From Bombiscardovia nodaiensis (lineage in GTDB: Bacteria; Actinomycetota; Actinomycetes; Actinomycetales; Bifidobacteriaceae), in NCBI GenBank assembly GCA_033127725.1, contig AP026798.1, positions 2,170,001 through 2,234,000 on the forward strand: DNA of 64,000 nucleotides, written 5' to 3'. Below are positions 53,534 to 63,284 of this stretch, one piece after another. The notes below the pieces were generated by a model. That model had not been told where the DNA came from, did no database searches, and saw only the letters and a list, made by a program, of their open reading frames with translations. A program made the translations under genes and the position numbers. Position 1 is the stretch's first letter, and each line of letters begins with the position of its first letter.

Positions 53534-55399
53534 ATGCCTAGTTCGAGTGCCTCATACAAGGTTGCTGAGCCTGCAAGCGGCAAGGGACATCACGACTGGT
53601 TTGGCTCTCACAGCCGGCAGATAAAGCCCAAAAAGCGCCACATCCTGCGCTACGTTCTTCTTACCATCTTGTTGCTGCTCATCATTGCCGCAGCCGTATG
53701 CGGGTACGTAGGATACAAGTTCTATCAGGATGCCATGGCCGTTAAAACCCATGAGGAACAGGCGCTGAGTTACATCAAAACATTCCAGGATGAGCAAAAG
53801 CTGATGCAGGACCCTGGCGCTTTGACTCGCTCGGTGCCGCAAATACAATCTGAAACAGCAGCCGCCAAGAAAATCGCTCATGGGGACATGTGGGAGCGTG
53901 CGGCCAAATTGCCCAAGTACGGCGACGACATCAAGACCGTGCAAGGCATGGTGGATGTCGTTGACGACATGGCTAAATCGACTTTCCCTCCCCTAACGCA
54001 AACCATTGAAAAACTAACCACAGCCAAATTCAGCCAGGGCGACGGCCAGATCAACCTGCAGCCGATTGAAGATGCGAGCGCAGGATTTTTAGCAGCTAAC
54101 CAGAATATTCAAAAGGAGCTCAAAGCACTGAAGGCTCTACCTAAGCCTCAGATTTCCCAGGTTCAAAGCGTGTATGACACGAGTGTGAAGCAATTTTCAG
54201 ACGTATCCGCCAAAGTTGAACAACTCAACAACACTATCCAGATTTTGCCACAATTCCTGGGCAGTAAGGCTCCTAGAAACTACATCATCGTCGCACAAAC
54301 TCCCTCCGAAGAGCGCTCCGGCGGCGGCCTAATTGGTTCATTAGGCTCCATGAACGCCACGAACGGCAAAATCACCGTCGGAGATTTCCATCCCAATACA
54401 GAGTTCATCGAACTAGGCAAGGGTGGAGTCACCGGCGCAGAGAATATCTTCACCGGTCCACTGAAGTTTAGTTTTGATATTCGAGATCTCTCTGCCTACC
54501 CTGACTTCTCCCAAGAAGCACAAATAGTGAACCAAAGGTGGCAGTGGTCACAATATGCAGGCCCCGTTGATGGCGTTATCATGATCGACCCGGTGTTCAT
54601 CCAGGAAGTTATTAAGATTAGCGGCAATATCAAAACTCAAGGTGGTTTAGAGCTCACAGGCGACAATACCGCCGAATTCTTCTTGAACGGCATATACAAA
54701 ACGGTACCCGTCTATTTGCAGGATGAAGTGTTTGCGGGGGTTGCAGCCCAAGCTATGAACAATGTATTCAGTAACATGGATATTCATAAGCTGCTCAGTC
54801 TAACGAACATGATGGCTCCCATGGCCGAAGGTCGTCACCTCTACGCATATACCTTCCATGAAGACGAGGCTAAGAGCTTCCAGGAAGCGGGCTTGGCCAA
54901 AGATGCGCCAAATAGCGCCGAAAATCCAGAGGTTGGTGTTTACCTCAATGAAAACAACCCGTCAAAGTTAGGTTGGTATTTGCATCGTAAATCAACCATT
55001 ACTAAAACGAGCCATAACTCTGACGGGTCACAGAGCTACCATATGGTTTTCTCAATGGCTAACACCATACCGCAGGCGGATCTATACAGCGGTAACTCCT
55101 ATATTCTTGGCGGAATCAACAACATTGGGGCCGTAGGCACACCTGTAGAGCGTATGCTCTTCTACGGCCCCAAAGAAGGTTCTCTCAGCAATTTCAAAAT
55201 AAACGGTAACAGCACTGAGTTGCGACAGGCGACCATGAATGGAAAGAGTTTATGGACTGGCGTGGCAACAATAGCGCCAGGCAAGAGTGTAACCTATGAA
55301 TTCGACGTAACAACCTCTCCCAAAGCCCAGACAGATTTGAAGCTAGACCAAACACCTATGGGCTGGGCAGATCCCGGAGTTACGTACAACAAGCAGTAG
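53534..55399 (+). CDS. DUF4012 domain-containing membrane-anchored protein
   Basis: This 621-residue protein starts at 53534 after TCAGGAG. It has a basic cytoplasmic head, one membrane helix (about residues 40-62, LRYVLLTILLLLIIAAAV) and a long outer part. The DUF4012 core begins near APRNYIIVAQTPSEERSGGGLIGSLGSM and continues with VDGVIMIDPVFIQEVIKISG. The end carries a Gly/Ser/Asn-rich, beta-strand-like part. In Gram-positives such genes sit in exopolysaccharide regions and resemble LytR/CpsA-associated proteins. Here it lies near the acyltransferase array, which fits an envelope polysaccharide role. Function is otherwise unknown. Confidence 0.82.
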   Translation: MPSSSASYKVAEPASGKGHHDWFGSHSRQIKPKKRHILRYVLLTILLLLIIAAAVCGYVGYKFYQDAMAVKTHEEQALSYIKTFQDEQKLMQDPGALTRSVPQIQSETAAAKKIAHGDMWERAAKLPKYGDDIKTVQGMVDVVDDMAKSTFPPLTQTIEKLTTAKFSQGDGQINLQPIEDASAGFLAANQNIQKELKALKALPKPQISQVQSVYDTSVKQFSDVSAKVEQLNNTIQILPQFLGSKAPRNYIIVAQTPSEERSGGGLIGSLGSMNATNGKITVGDFHPNTEFIELGKGGVTGAENIFTGPLKFSFDIRDLSAYPDFSQEAQIVNQRWQWSQYAGPVDGVIMIDPVFIQEVIKISGNIKTQGGLELTGDNTAEFFLNGIYKTVPVYLQDEVFAGVAAQAMNNVFSNMDIHKLLSLTNMMAPMAEGRHLYAYTFHEDEAKSFQEAGLAKDAPNSAENPEVGVYLNENNPSKLGWYLHRKSTITKTSHNSDGSQSYHMVFSMANTIPQADLYSGNSYILGGINNIGAVGTPVERMLFYGPKEGSLSNFKINGNSTELRQATMNGKSLWTGVATIAPGKSVTYEFDVTTSPKAQTDLKLDQTPMGWADPGVTYNKQ

Positions 55400-55482
55400 T
55401 TGTGCCGTTAACTAGGGCTTTGTCTTGTTAAGTGTGTAACTAGTGTTTTATTGGCTTTGGTCGTTGTTTTGTATGGTGTAGC

Positions 55483-55736
55483 CAGCTAGCATCGGCGTTA
55501 GCCTCGACAATTTCTTCCAGCTGTTCAGCAATCATCAGTGTACGCATGTCGACTCGGCCTAAAACCAAGGCGTTTTGACTGAGTAGTTCGAAGTTCCAGC
55601 AGGCGAGAGCCTTGGACTTTACACCCCTGAGAGTTCATTCTCGGCTCCAACCGGCACGGGGTCGCGCTACCAAGGCAAGCGCCCCCTCCCCTTCTACGCG
55701 AACTTCTACAGAGCAGATATTGAGGGGAAACGCTGA
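55483..55736 (+). pseudogene. Decayed partial copy of dcd
   Basis: From ATG at 55483 the translation gives MV-stop-PASIGVSLDNFFQLFSNHQ, which matches dcd [18 protein letters not shown]; a CAA/CAG to TAG change makes the stop. After a frameshift FEVPAGES follows FEVAPGD. The catalytic centre (EGKSSLGRL through the late strand) is deleted. The C-terminus GTGSRYQGKRPLPFYANFYRADIEG matches [28 protein letters not shown] and ends with TGA at 55734-55736. It cannot encode an active enzyme. Confidence 0.85.
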
Positions 55737-55852
55737 TCTCGTACCGCTGCAATAGTTGCGACGTCAAACTCAGCGTCGCAACTACCTATACAGTCATAGA
55801 ATCATCTATATTAACAAATCCGATAATAGAAACCTTGGTGCCGGGGGTGAGG

Positions 55853-56930
55853 TGGGATATACGTGGACACTCGATTGGAGGGTTTTGGTTCATGGTGTAT
55901 CCCAGGGAGTTGCGCGAGCGGGTGGTCGCGTACGCGTATGAGAATCACGCGGTGCGGGAGGCGGTCGGGCTGATAAGAAAAGACCCAGGCGTCGACCCGG
56001 CGGGACTCTCGAATCGTGAGCGGAGCCTGCTGGTCGACGCCTTGTGGGACAAGTGGCCGGTGGGCGCCCTGTGCGCAAGGCTGCGCCTGCCCCGGAGCTT
56101 CTACTACCGGCATCGAGGCCAAGCGGCACGCCAGGCGAAAGCCTCCAGGCGCATCGCGCTCGGGGAGCGGTTGCGCTCGGTGTCCGAGTCCAACTGGCGC
56201 TCGTACGGCTATCGTCGCCTCACCGACGCGTTGCAGGCGGGGGTGTGAAGGCCTGACAGGGCCTGGCGCAATCCCTGATGCGCGAGCTGATCATCCGCCC
56301 CAGGCTGAAAAGACGCAGGAGATACAGCTCCTACCTGGGCGAGATCACACCAGTGGTGCCCAACCTCCTGGAGCGTGACTTCCACGCCGGGACACCGGGC
56401 GTGAAGCTGCTCACGGACATCACCGAGTTCCGGGTCCGGGACGGCGAGCTCTACCTCTCCGCCATTGTGGACTGCTACGACGGCATGATCGTTACCTGGA
56501 CGGTGGGCGAGCATCCCGACTCGGCCCTGGTCGAACGCATCCTCGACCAACTCGCCCAGGTCCTGCCTGGGAACGCGACCCCCGTCATCCATTCGGACCG
56601 GGGCTGCCGCTACCGGTGGCCCGGATGGATAAACAGCATGAAGGAGCAGGGTGAACCAGATCGATGAGCATGAACGGGTGCAGCCCGAACAACACGCCTG
56701 CGAGGGGTTCTTCGGGCGCATGAAGAACGAGATGTTCCACAACCGCGGCCACACCACTATGACCCAGGCAAGCCTGAAACCGAAATCAACAACTTCATCA
56801 GCTGGTACAACACCACCCGCATCAAATGCTCACTAGGTTCCAAAAGCCCCAGCCAATACCGCAAGACACAAAACCTGCTAACCTAAAACACAACAACACA
56901 ACACCGTATCCAAGTATCCCATCACACCCC
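55853..56930 (+). mobile_element. IS3-family insertion sequence remnant
   Basis: The ends carry imperfect inverted repeats: GGGGGTGAGGTGGGATATACG on the left (from 55853) and, reversed, GGGGTGTGATGGGATACTTGG on the right (ending near 56930). The length of about 1.08 kb is short for IS3 (usually 1.2-1.5 kb), consistent with internal deletion. The transposase inside is broken. No target duplication could be confirmed. Confidence 0.75.
55892..56886 (+). pseudogene. Degraded IS3-family transposase
   Basis: The OrfA-like start MVYPRELRERVVAYAYENHAVREAV is joined directly to the end of the HTH and the OrfB-like LCARLRLPRSFYYRH, then stops at 56248. The integrase core resumes in another frame (VKLLTDITEFRVRDGELYLSAIVDCYDGMIVTW and VIHSDRGCRYRW; the D-D part of DDE is visible) and breaks again. 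The last part, HACEGFFGRMKNEMF, then WYNTTRIKCSLGSKSPSQYRKTQ, ends at TAA 56884-56886. At least three frame changes and an OrfA deletion mean it cannot transpose. Confidence 0.82.
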
Positions 56931-56947
56931 TGATGATAGCAGCATAT

Positions 56948-58080
56948 TTAATCGTTTGCTAGAATTGTGGCAACGTTGGTTGCAGTACGACTATTGCTAA
57001 CTTTTCTCCACAGTTTTTCGAATGCGGCTCCGTGGTGGCGGTCAATGGTAACTCTGAATATGGCTTGGCGTATGAGATCTATGCTTATACAGGCTACAAA
57101 GCAAATAGTCGGTATGATGATCATATACATCAAAACTATCCACGGGCTGTTGTCATAAATAAAGATGAGCTTCTGGTTGATAAATGTATTTGCCCAGGGA
57201 TGCTGCAAAATAAGATAAGGTGCGAAGGTACCTGATGAAACGCAGTTGATGAATCGATTTGTGGGTGTTACCTCTCGACTCGTTCGGCCTTGTCGGCTGC
57301 GAGTGCTCCACATAAGAATAGAAAAACTTACGAACAAGGTTGGCAACAGCCGTGGAGAGCCAAATGTTCCTCCAGTGGTGTGGCCCGGGAATTCGCGTAT
57401 GTTGCAAGACCTATAACAATCGCCGAAGTGCCTGTTATAAACATGTATTTACGGAGTTTAGCATTGATGAGCCAGTCATTACGGTACCACCGCAAGTACG
57501 CGATAAGGACGTATTCGTAGAGGAAAAGCCACACGGATAAAGGCATGTCGAGATTGAAGAATGGGATAATGCCCCAGATGAAAAGTAAGAGGACACACAA
57601 GTGTCCGTGCATCTGCTTTCCTAATGATCGTAGCCCGCTATTGAACCAGGGATACAACAGCAAAAAAAGGATATAGCTAGTTGGATACCACCACAAGCTA
57701 CTTAGCGTCGGTAATAGTGTTCTCTCAATCATACCAGTCACGGTATCTTGAGGTAGACTCACAAAACCTATTTTTCGTAAGAGCAAACAAATGATAAAAA
57801 TCCAGTAAGAGTAAAACAACAATTGTCGTTCTAATAGCCAGCTTTTCTTTGCAGACTGTTTGAATGAAGGATGAGGCTTCATGCATAAGAACCAGGCTGT
57901 TATACCGAAGAATAAGGAATCGCCTAAGTCACCTAGGTTTTTTAGCACTCTTAATAAAGCGTCAACTGGAAAATAGCCCGTTGCCGTGTTTCCGTCTCCA
58001 ATGGCATGTTGTAAAACAATCATGAACATGGCGATAATACGAACTAACTCTATGGAGCTATTCCTGGTATCTGTTTTCAT
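56948..58080 (-). pseudogene. Acyltransferase-3-like membrane protein, frameshifted (first of five tandem copies)
   Basis: The leftward gene starts at 58080 (MKTDTRNSSIELVRIIAMF). The N-terminal frame encodes the AT3 R-x10-H motif (RIIAMFMIVLQH, Arg and His kept), FFGITAWFLCM, WWYPTSYILFLLLYPW and YLRWYRND, and ends after 250 residues near 57328. The C-terminal part continues in a different frame from about 57346 (LPTLFVSFSILMWSTRSR, FINCVSSGTFAPYLILQHPW and ISIDLIRQAIF), to a stop at 56948. One base missing near 57345-57350 explains the break. If repaired, the protein would have about 380 residues, the size of its neighbours. These proteins transfer acyl groups to surface glycans. Confidence 0.82.
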
Positions 58081-58114
58081 TAGCTACTCGCTATTCCGCA
58101 TTTCACGCCTAAGT

Positions 58115-59293
58115 CTATTGTTTCATAGCGGCTTGTACCCAGCCGATCAGAGCTTGCGTACAGTGGAGTTGAGACAACCAACTCCATGTCCGGTCAAACA
58201 CGCGCCCCTTGTGCTTGTCTACAGTGAAAGAGAACAATAATTGACGTACTATATCACCGGCTGCACATAAGCTGAATATCAGCAAAGCAATGCCACATGA
58301 GTATATGAATGCCAGCGGCTGATTGTAGAATTTCCCAAGGCCAAAAAGTTTATCCCACACAGTCCCCAACAGAGGCGGGTATGCGTGGAACAGGTACACG
58401 CCAAATGTGGTTGAAGCAATTCTATTGATTACACGATTCGTGAACTGGTGGTTTGCAGCTACGAGCACCAACCCGAAACCGACGATAATTACAGGTGTAC
58501 TAAAACGGTCGATCACGTACAATGATCTGTCTCTGAGCTCCACGCGTCCGGTAAGCTCTGATCGGAGATAGCCCGAGCCCATAATAGCAAGAATGATAGT
58601 AAGTCCAGTAGCTACAGCTATCCAACCTACGCGTGCAGATGCATCCTTCATATACCAGCGGTAGAAAGATATAAGAATATACATGTAGATAAATCCGCCA
58701 AAGCCGTACGGCAAGTCTAAGAAACGATAGGGGAATAGTCCAGCTACGGCTCCCCACATAACCAGAAGTATGAGGCATAAGGCTGCGTGTTTTCCCCTAC
58801 CGAGACTATGCAAACCTACTGTGAGGAACGGATACAGTATGAGAAAAATAATGTAACTAGTTACATACCACCACGTGCCGGTGATAGTAGGGATGAATGA
58901 ATAAGCTGCATTCCTTTTGCCGAGCAAGGGGAAATCGAAAGCGGCAAAAACTATCAGTAAGCCGATACTATAGAACAGAACTTCGCGTTCTAGAAGCCAA
59001 GCCCTTTTAAGAGACTTTTTTATGGTCGGTGCTGTATCGGTGCATAAATACCATGCGGAGATGGCGAAGAAAACTACAACTCCGATATTGCCGATTCTAG
59101 AGAGGAAGACATATGCGAACTGTTTTAGAGACGGAGATAACGTTGTAATATTCGGTTTTGAAAAAATAATATGGTGATCTAGGACAATCATTAGCATTGC
59201 AACGATGCGGAGAAGTTCGATGCTTGAGTTTCGTGTTTTTCCAGGAACAGGTGTAACGCGGTTTTTACCAGCTATTGGCTGCCCTTGCTCCAT
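58115..59293 (-). CDS. Acyltransferase-3-like membrane protein (second copy)
   Basis: This 392-residue, ten-helix membrane protein starts at 59293 (MEQGQPIAG) after GGGGATT. The R-x10-H motif is LLRIVAMLMIVLDHHII. It also has VVFFAISAWYLC, WWYVTSYIIFLILYPF, FYRWYMKDAS and DIVRQLLFSFTVDKHKGRVFDR. It is the most divergent of the five: YLCTDTAPT replaces the usual WFLCxxPxPT, and residues 225-300 hold a different outer loop. Intact. It lies 34 bp upstream of copy one and 125 bp downstream of copy three, so all read leftward as one array. Confidence 0.84.
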   Translation of the reverse strand: MEQGQPIAGKNRVTPVPGKTRNSSIELLRIVAMLMIVLDHHIIFSKPNITTLSPSLKQFAYVFLSRIGNIGVVVFFAISAWYLCTDTAPTIKKSLKRAWLLEREVLFYSIGLLIVFAAFDFPLLGKRNAAYSFIPTITGTWWYVTSYIIFLILYPFLTVGLHSLGRGKHAALCLILLVMWGAVAGLFPYRFLDLPYGFGGFIYMYILISFYRWYMKDASARVGWIAVATGLTIILAIMGSGYLRSELTGRVELRDRSLYVIDRFSTPVIIVGFGLVLVAANHQFTNRVINRIASTTFGVYLFHAYPPLLGTVWDKLFGLGKFYNQPLAFIYSCGIALLIFSLCAAGDIVRQLLFSFTVDKHKGRVFDRTWSWLSQLHCTQALIGWVQAAMKQ

Positions 59294-59417
59294 AAGTAAT
59301 CCCCTATACAATAGCCCCGGTAATGCTTCAAAACTGTAATCAGCAAAGTACATTTTACAGCGTACTCTTGTCATTATGGAAAAGTGCGTTAATGCAATTA
59401 GAGGCTGCTAATAGTGT

Positions 59418-60638
59418 TTAATCAGTAATTGTGTCGCGGCGAGGTTGAACGCTATCGTTTTGGAGTAAACCGTTAATAAATTTGGCTATGCGGCTATTTA
59501 AGGCAGCAGACCAGGCTCGTTCGAAAAGTTGCCCTTTATGCTGGTCTATGGTGTAGTGAAACAGCAGCTGTCGAACTAAATCAATACTGATGCATACAGT
59601 TAAGAATATGCAGGGCATGACTAGTTGGAATACCAGTACCTTCCATGGGTTGCCCTCTAACATGGAGTGCAGCTTCCATTGTAAAAATGAATGCATCCAG
59701 GGGTGAGTGATAAGTAAAAATGCAGCAAAAGATCCTGAGGCTATTCGATTGATAAATGTGTAAAATCGTCTTCGAGATGAGGTCTCTTTGCTGGAAGCGC
59801 TAGCGGTATAGGTTGCCCACATGAGTAGAGAAAGACTAATTGCCAATGCAGGTATTGAACGCGGCGAGTCTGCAAATAGCTCATTGTATCTGCCAGGGAC
59901 GCGAATTGCTGCTATGATGTCAAAAATAAGTACCAGCAGCATACCAATGTAAAACACACAGCGGCGGAGCTTAACTGATTGGAGCCAACTTGTATGGTAC
60001 CAGCGTAAATATGAGATTATGATAAATTCATACACGAAGAGCCAAACGGATGTGATAACCAAATCAAGTGTGAAGTATGGAATCAGACCCCAGAGCAGCA
60101 AACAGAGTACGGTCAATCCCCCGTGTGATGCCTTGCCTAATGAACGAAGTCCACGATCAATCCAGGGGTATAGAAGCAAGAAAAGAATGTAGCTTGTTGG
60201 ATACCACCAAACTCGCGTTATGGTCGGACATAGAGTTTTGAACGCCATGATTAAAAACTCTGAACGTGAGTGTGATTGAACGTTGGCGAGTTTTAACGCG
60301 ACAAAAATACCAAAGACTAAGCTTGTGTAAAAAATCAATTGTCGTTCAAGGAGCCAGACCTTCTTCGCTGACTGTTTGAAACTGGGCAGCGATTTTTCGC
60401 ATAAGAACCAAGCTGTGATACCGAAAAACAGCATATCGCTGATTCCACCGAAGTTTTTAATATATCTGATGACAATGTCGACAAACAGATTCTTACCAGT
60501 GTAAAAGTCAGCATCCGCTAAGCCATGCATACAGATAACCATAAACATAGCGAGGATCCGCAGCATCTCAATAGAGCTATTTCTGCTATGCGCTTTTCTC
60601 TTTACACTTGGAAATCCGTATTGTATATCAGGGCTCAC
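59418..60638 (-). CDS. Acyltransferase-3-like membrane protein (third copy)
   Basis: This 406-residue copy starts with GTG at 60638 (reading MSPDIQYGFPSV) after AGGAACC and overlaps the stop of the upstream copy by four bases. It has MLRILAMFMVICMHGLADAD (R-x10-H present), FFGITAWFLCEKSLPS, WWYPTSYILFLLLYPWIDRGLRSLG, YLRWYHTSWL and IDLVRQLLFHYTIDQHKGQLFERAW. The N-terminal 20 residues include KRKAHSRNSS, a basic inner-face stretch. Of the five it is closest to copies one and four. Intact and of typical AT3 length. Confidence 0.86.
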   Translation of the reverse strand: MSPDIQYGFPSVKRKAHSRNSSIEMLRILAMFMVICMHGLADADFYTGKNLFVDIVIRYIKNFGGISDMLFFGITAWFLCEKSLPSFKQSAKKVWLLERQLIFYTSLVFGIFVALKLANVQSHSRSEFLIMAFKTLCPTITRVWWYPTSYILFLLLYPWIDRGLRSLGKASHGGLTVLCLLLWGLIPYFTLDLVITSVWLFVYEFIIISYLRWYHTSWLQSVKLRRCVFYIGMLLVLIFDIIAAIRVPGRYNELFADSPRSIPALAISLSLLMWATYTASASSKETSSRRRFYTFINRIASGSFAAFLLITHPWMHSFLQWKLHSMLEGNPWKVLVFQLVMPCIFLTVCISIDLVRQLLFHYTIDQHKGQLFERAWSAALNSRIAKFINGLLQNDSVQPRRDTITD

Positions 60639-61858
60639 TGCAGGTTCCTACTCGGTGGCGTTACTTGTGGTGGAATAAAAATATGTTCTTTTTGAGGTGC
60701 AAGACCAGTGTAGTTGAGGAACTGTCTTATCCTATCCGCTATATAGCTTTCGCTAGCCTTTTGCCAAACTCGGTTAAAAAGATTTTGCTCAAAGTAATCA
60801 ATAGAAAAGTGGAATAGAAGTTGTCTAGCTAAGTCGATGACAACGCATATAGCGAAGAATATCGGAGGCAAAGCCAGTTGATATGTAACAACCCGCCAGG
60901 GATTGCCTTCGAGCACGAAATGGAGTTTTGTGTTCAACAGCATCTGAACCCAGGGATGCATGATTATTAAGAAGGCAGCAAATGCGCCAGAGGCAACAAC
61001 ATTAATTGTCGTATCGATAGCTTGTAGCGTAGGAGTGCGGTGAAGAGTTTGCTTCTGAGTTGCCCACATGAGTAAAGAAAAACTGAGCATGATGGCAGGG
61101 AACATTCTGGGAGAGTTTACAAAGCTCTCGTTATACATGCCGGGCAGTAGTCGAGCTCCGACAAAGTCACCGAAGACAATGCAGACTGAAGAAATTAGAA
61201 AAAGAATCTGTTGAAACTTCCGCGATTGCAGCAGATCATTGTGGTACCACCGCATGTATGAGATAAGAACATATAGATACAAAAATAGCCATACTGAATT
61301 AACCATATCCAAGGTCAGAAGCGGAATACAACCCCACACTGCAAACATCACAAATGCTAGCCATCCGTGAGCTCTTGGGCCGAGCGCATGGAGAGTCCTA
61401 TCTAACCACGGGTATAAAATTATAAAGAAACAATAACTGGTCGGATACCACCATAAGCCTGTCAGAGTCGGCATTATTGTATATATACTCAAGTTCTTAA
61501 AGTAACCGCGGCTGATGAGTGTAAACCCGTTGAACTTGCAAATTACGAATATCATATATATAGAAATCGAGTAGAACAATAATTGCTGCTCAAGTTTCCA
61601 GATTTTAGACATTGAACGCTTTAACGTAGGCGATTGATTCACACATAAAAACCATGCAGTAATACTGAAAAAAAGACAGTCACTCAAACCTCCTAAGTTT
61701 TTTACTCCGCGGATAATGACATCTGCAAGGTAGCTCTGTCCAGTGTAGAACCGACCGTCGGCGATGTCGTGCATGCAAATAACACCAAGCATAGCTGCAA
61801 TCCTCAAAGCTTCTACTCTGGTGTTGCGCTGGCGTAGATTATTCTTGTCATGAATCAT
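60635..61858 (-). CDS. Acyltransferase-3-like membrane protein (fourth copy)
   Basis: This 407-residue copy has an ATG at 61858 (MIHDKNNLRQRNTR) after AAGAGG. It has ALRIAAMLGVICMHDIADGRFY (R-x10-H kept), FFSITAWFLCVNQSPT, WWYPTSYCFFIILYPWLDRTLHALGP, YMRWYHNDLLQ and IDLARQLLFHFSIDYFEQNLFNRVW. The C-terminal 25 residues are polar and end IPPQVTPPSRNLQ. It is coupled to copy three by the GTGA overlap. The gene is intact. Confidence 0.86.
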   Translation of the reverse strand: MIHDKNNLRQRNTRVEALRIAAMLGVICMHDIADGRFYTGQSYLADVIIRGVKNLGGLSDCLFFSITAWFLCVNQSPTLKRSMSKIWKLEQQLLFYSISIYMIFVICKFNGFTLISRGYFKNLSIYTIMPTLTGLWWYPTSYCFFIILYPWLDRTLHALGPRAHGWLAFVMFAVWGCIPLLTLDMVNSVWLFLYLYVLISYMRWYHNDLLQSRKFQQILFLISSVCIVFGDFVGARLLPGMYNESFVNSPRMFPAIMLSFSLLMWATQKQTLHRTPTLQAIDTTINVVASGAFAAFLIIMHPWVQMLLNTKLHFVLEGNPWRVVTYQLALPPIFFAICVVIDLARQLLFHFSIDYFEQNLFNRVWQKASESYIADRIRQFLNYTGLAPQKEHIFIPPQVTPPSRNLQ

Positions 61859-61934
61859 CTGTTTCCTCTTATCCTACATGGGTTTTGCATCTTTCCCGTT
61901 GACGCTGGCCCCAATAGTTTCCCTAAATATAAAC

Positions 61935-63167
61935 TCACGGTTTCGAATTTCCCGAAGTTTCAAAAGAAGATGCGGCTGACTCAATAAATAGTGAGATCTT
62001 TTCTGCCAATCTATTATATCGAATCATCGCCCATCCGCGCTCAAACAACGGAGCTTGGAACTTATCAACAGTAAAACTAAATATGAACTGTCTAATGAGG
62101 TCTATGGCAATAGCTATAGAAAGATATATTACTGGCATTAGGAGTTGACCAATTAATATATGAAAAGGGCTCAGTTCCAGTGCAAAATGGAATTTCCAAT
62201 TGATAAAGCCGTTAACCCAAGGATGCACAATTATCAGATAACCCGCAAAACATCCTGATGCTGCTGTATTAATGAATTTGTGAGTAACAATCTCTAACGC
62301 ATTCGATTCTCTAACCTCGCGCTGGGTTGCCCACAGGATAAGGGATAAAGCGAGGATTAGTGCTGGGAAATACCTGGGGTTGTTAAGCAGCGTGTAGTTG
62401 AAAGTACCGGGCAACCATTTAGCACCTATGAGAGTGCCAAGGATAAAGATACATAGAGCAGTGATAAATAGATTGATTTTCAACCGTTTTGACTGTAATA
62501 AGTCATTTCTGTACCAGCGCAAATATGAAATGAGGACATACAGGAAAATGAACAACCAAACACTGATATTCATATCGAGTAAAAAATAAGGTATAAGACC
62601 CCAGATGGCAAACATAATAATCGCGAGAGTGCCGTGAGTCTTTTGGCCTATTGCTCTGAGCCCTTTGTTAATCCAAGGGTAAAGGATTAAGAAAAAGGCA
62701 TAGCTTGTAGGGTACCACCATAGGCCAGATAGGGTTGGGAATAGCGTCTGAATGCCCATAGCAATGAAGCCAGCTCGGTTGTGATCTTCGATACCCTTGA
62801 TTTTTAATATCAAGAAAAGAAGAAGAATTGGGTATGCGTAGAAAAGTAGCTGCCATTCGAGTTTCCAGATTCTTTTGAAAGAACCTTTGAGTGTAGGCTT
62901 TTTCGCCATGCATAAGAACCATGCGGTGATACCAAAAAAAAGTGCATCACTAGTGCCACCGAAGTTTTTAATAAATCTTAGTGAGGCATCGACAGCATAA
63001 TTTTTTTCCGTAAAGTAGTTACCATCGGCAATGTCATTAGAACAAACAATCATAAGCATCGCAAGTATTCTTAACAATTCAATATTTGGATTGCGCGTTT
63101 TTTCAGCAGTTACAGAAGCTTCATCGATATCTGTGTGTTGCAATATTCCTCCCACAGTAATCTCCAT
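61935..63167 (-). CDS. Acyltransferase-3-like membrane protein (fifth copy), catalytic His replaced by Asn
   Basis: This 410-residue copy, the first read in the array, has an ATG at 63167 (MEITVGGILQH) with a weak ribosome-binding site; an alternative in-frame TTG just after GGGAGG is possible. It keeps LLRILAMLMIVCSNDIADGNYF, FFGITAWFLCMAKKPT, WWYPTSYAFFLILYPWINKGLRAIG and YLRWYRNDLLQ. The C-terminal IDLIRQFIFSFTVDKFQAPLFERGW is also present. The R-x10-H position (residue 44) reads Asn, a one-base change (CAT to AAT). The other four copies have His. If His is needed here, this copy is inactive, or it has changed function. There is no frameshift or stop. Confidence 0.86.
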   Translation of the reverse strand: MEITVGGILQHTDIDEASVTAEKTRNPNIELLRILAMLMIVCSNDIADGNYFTEKNYAVDASLRFIKNFGGTSDALFFGITAWFLCMAKKPTLKGSFKRIWKLEWQLLFYAYPILLLFLILKIKGIEDHNRAGFIAMGIQTLFPTLSGLWWYPTSYAFFLILYPWINKGLRAIGQKTHGTLAIIMFAIWGLIPYFLLDMNISVWLFIFLYVLISYLRWYRNDLLQSKRLKINLFITALCIFILGTLIGAKWLPGTFNYTLLNNPRYFPALILALSLILWATQREVRESNALEIVTHKFINTAASGCFAGYLIIVHPWVNGFINWKFHFALELSPFHILIGQLLMPVIYLSIAIAIDLIRQFIFSFTVDKFQAPLFERGWAMIRYNRLAEKISLFIESAASSFETSGNSKP

Positions 63168-63284
63168 TCAATGTATAGATGCTTCTACCCTCACCAGTAC
63201 ATAGACTACAGCACTTTAGACACGAGATGGAAGACAGCATGTGTTTTGGGCTTAAGCATTAAATTAAAAACGGAAGTGCAGTGG

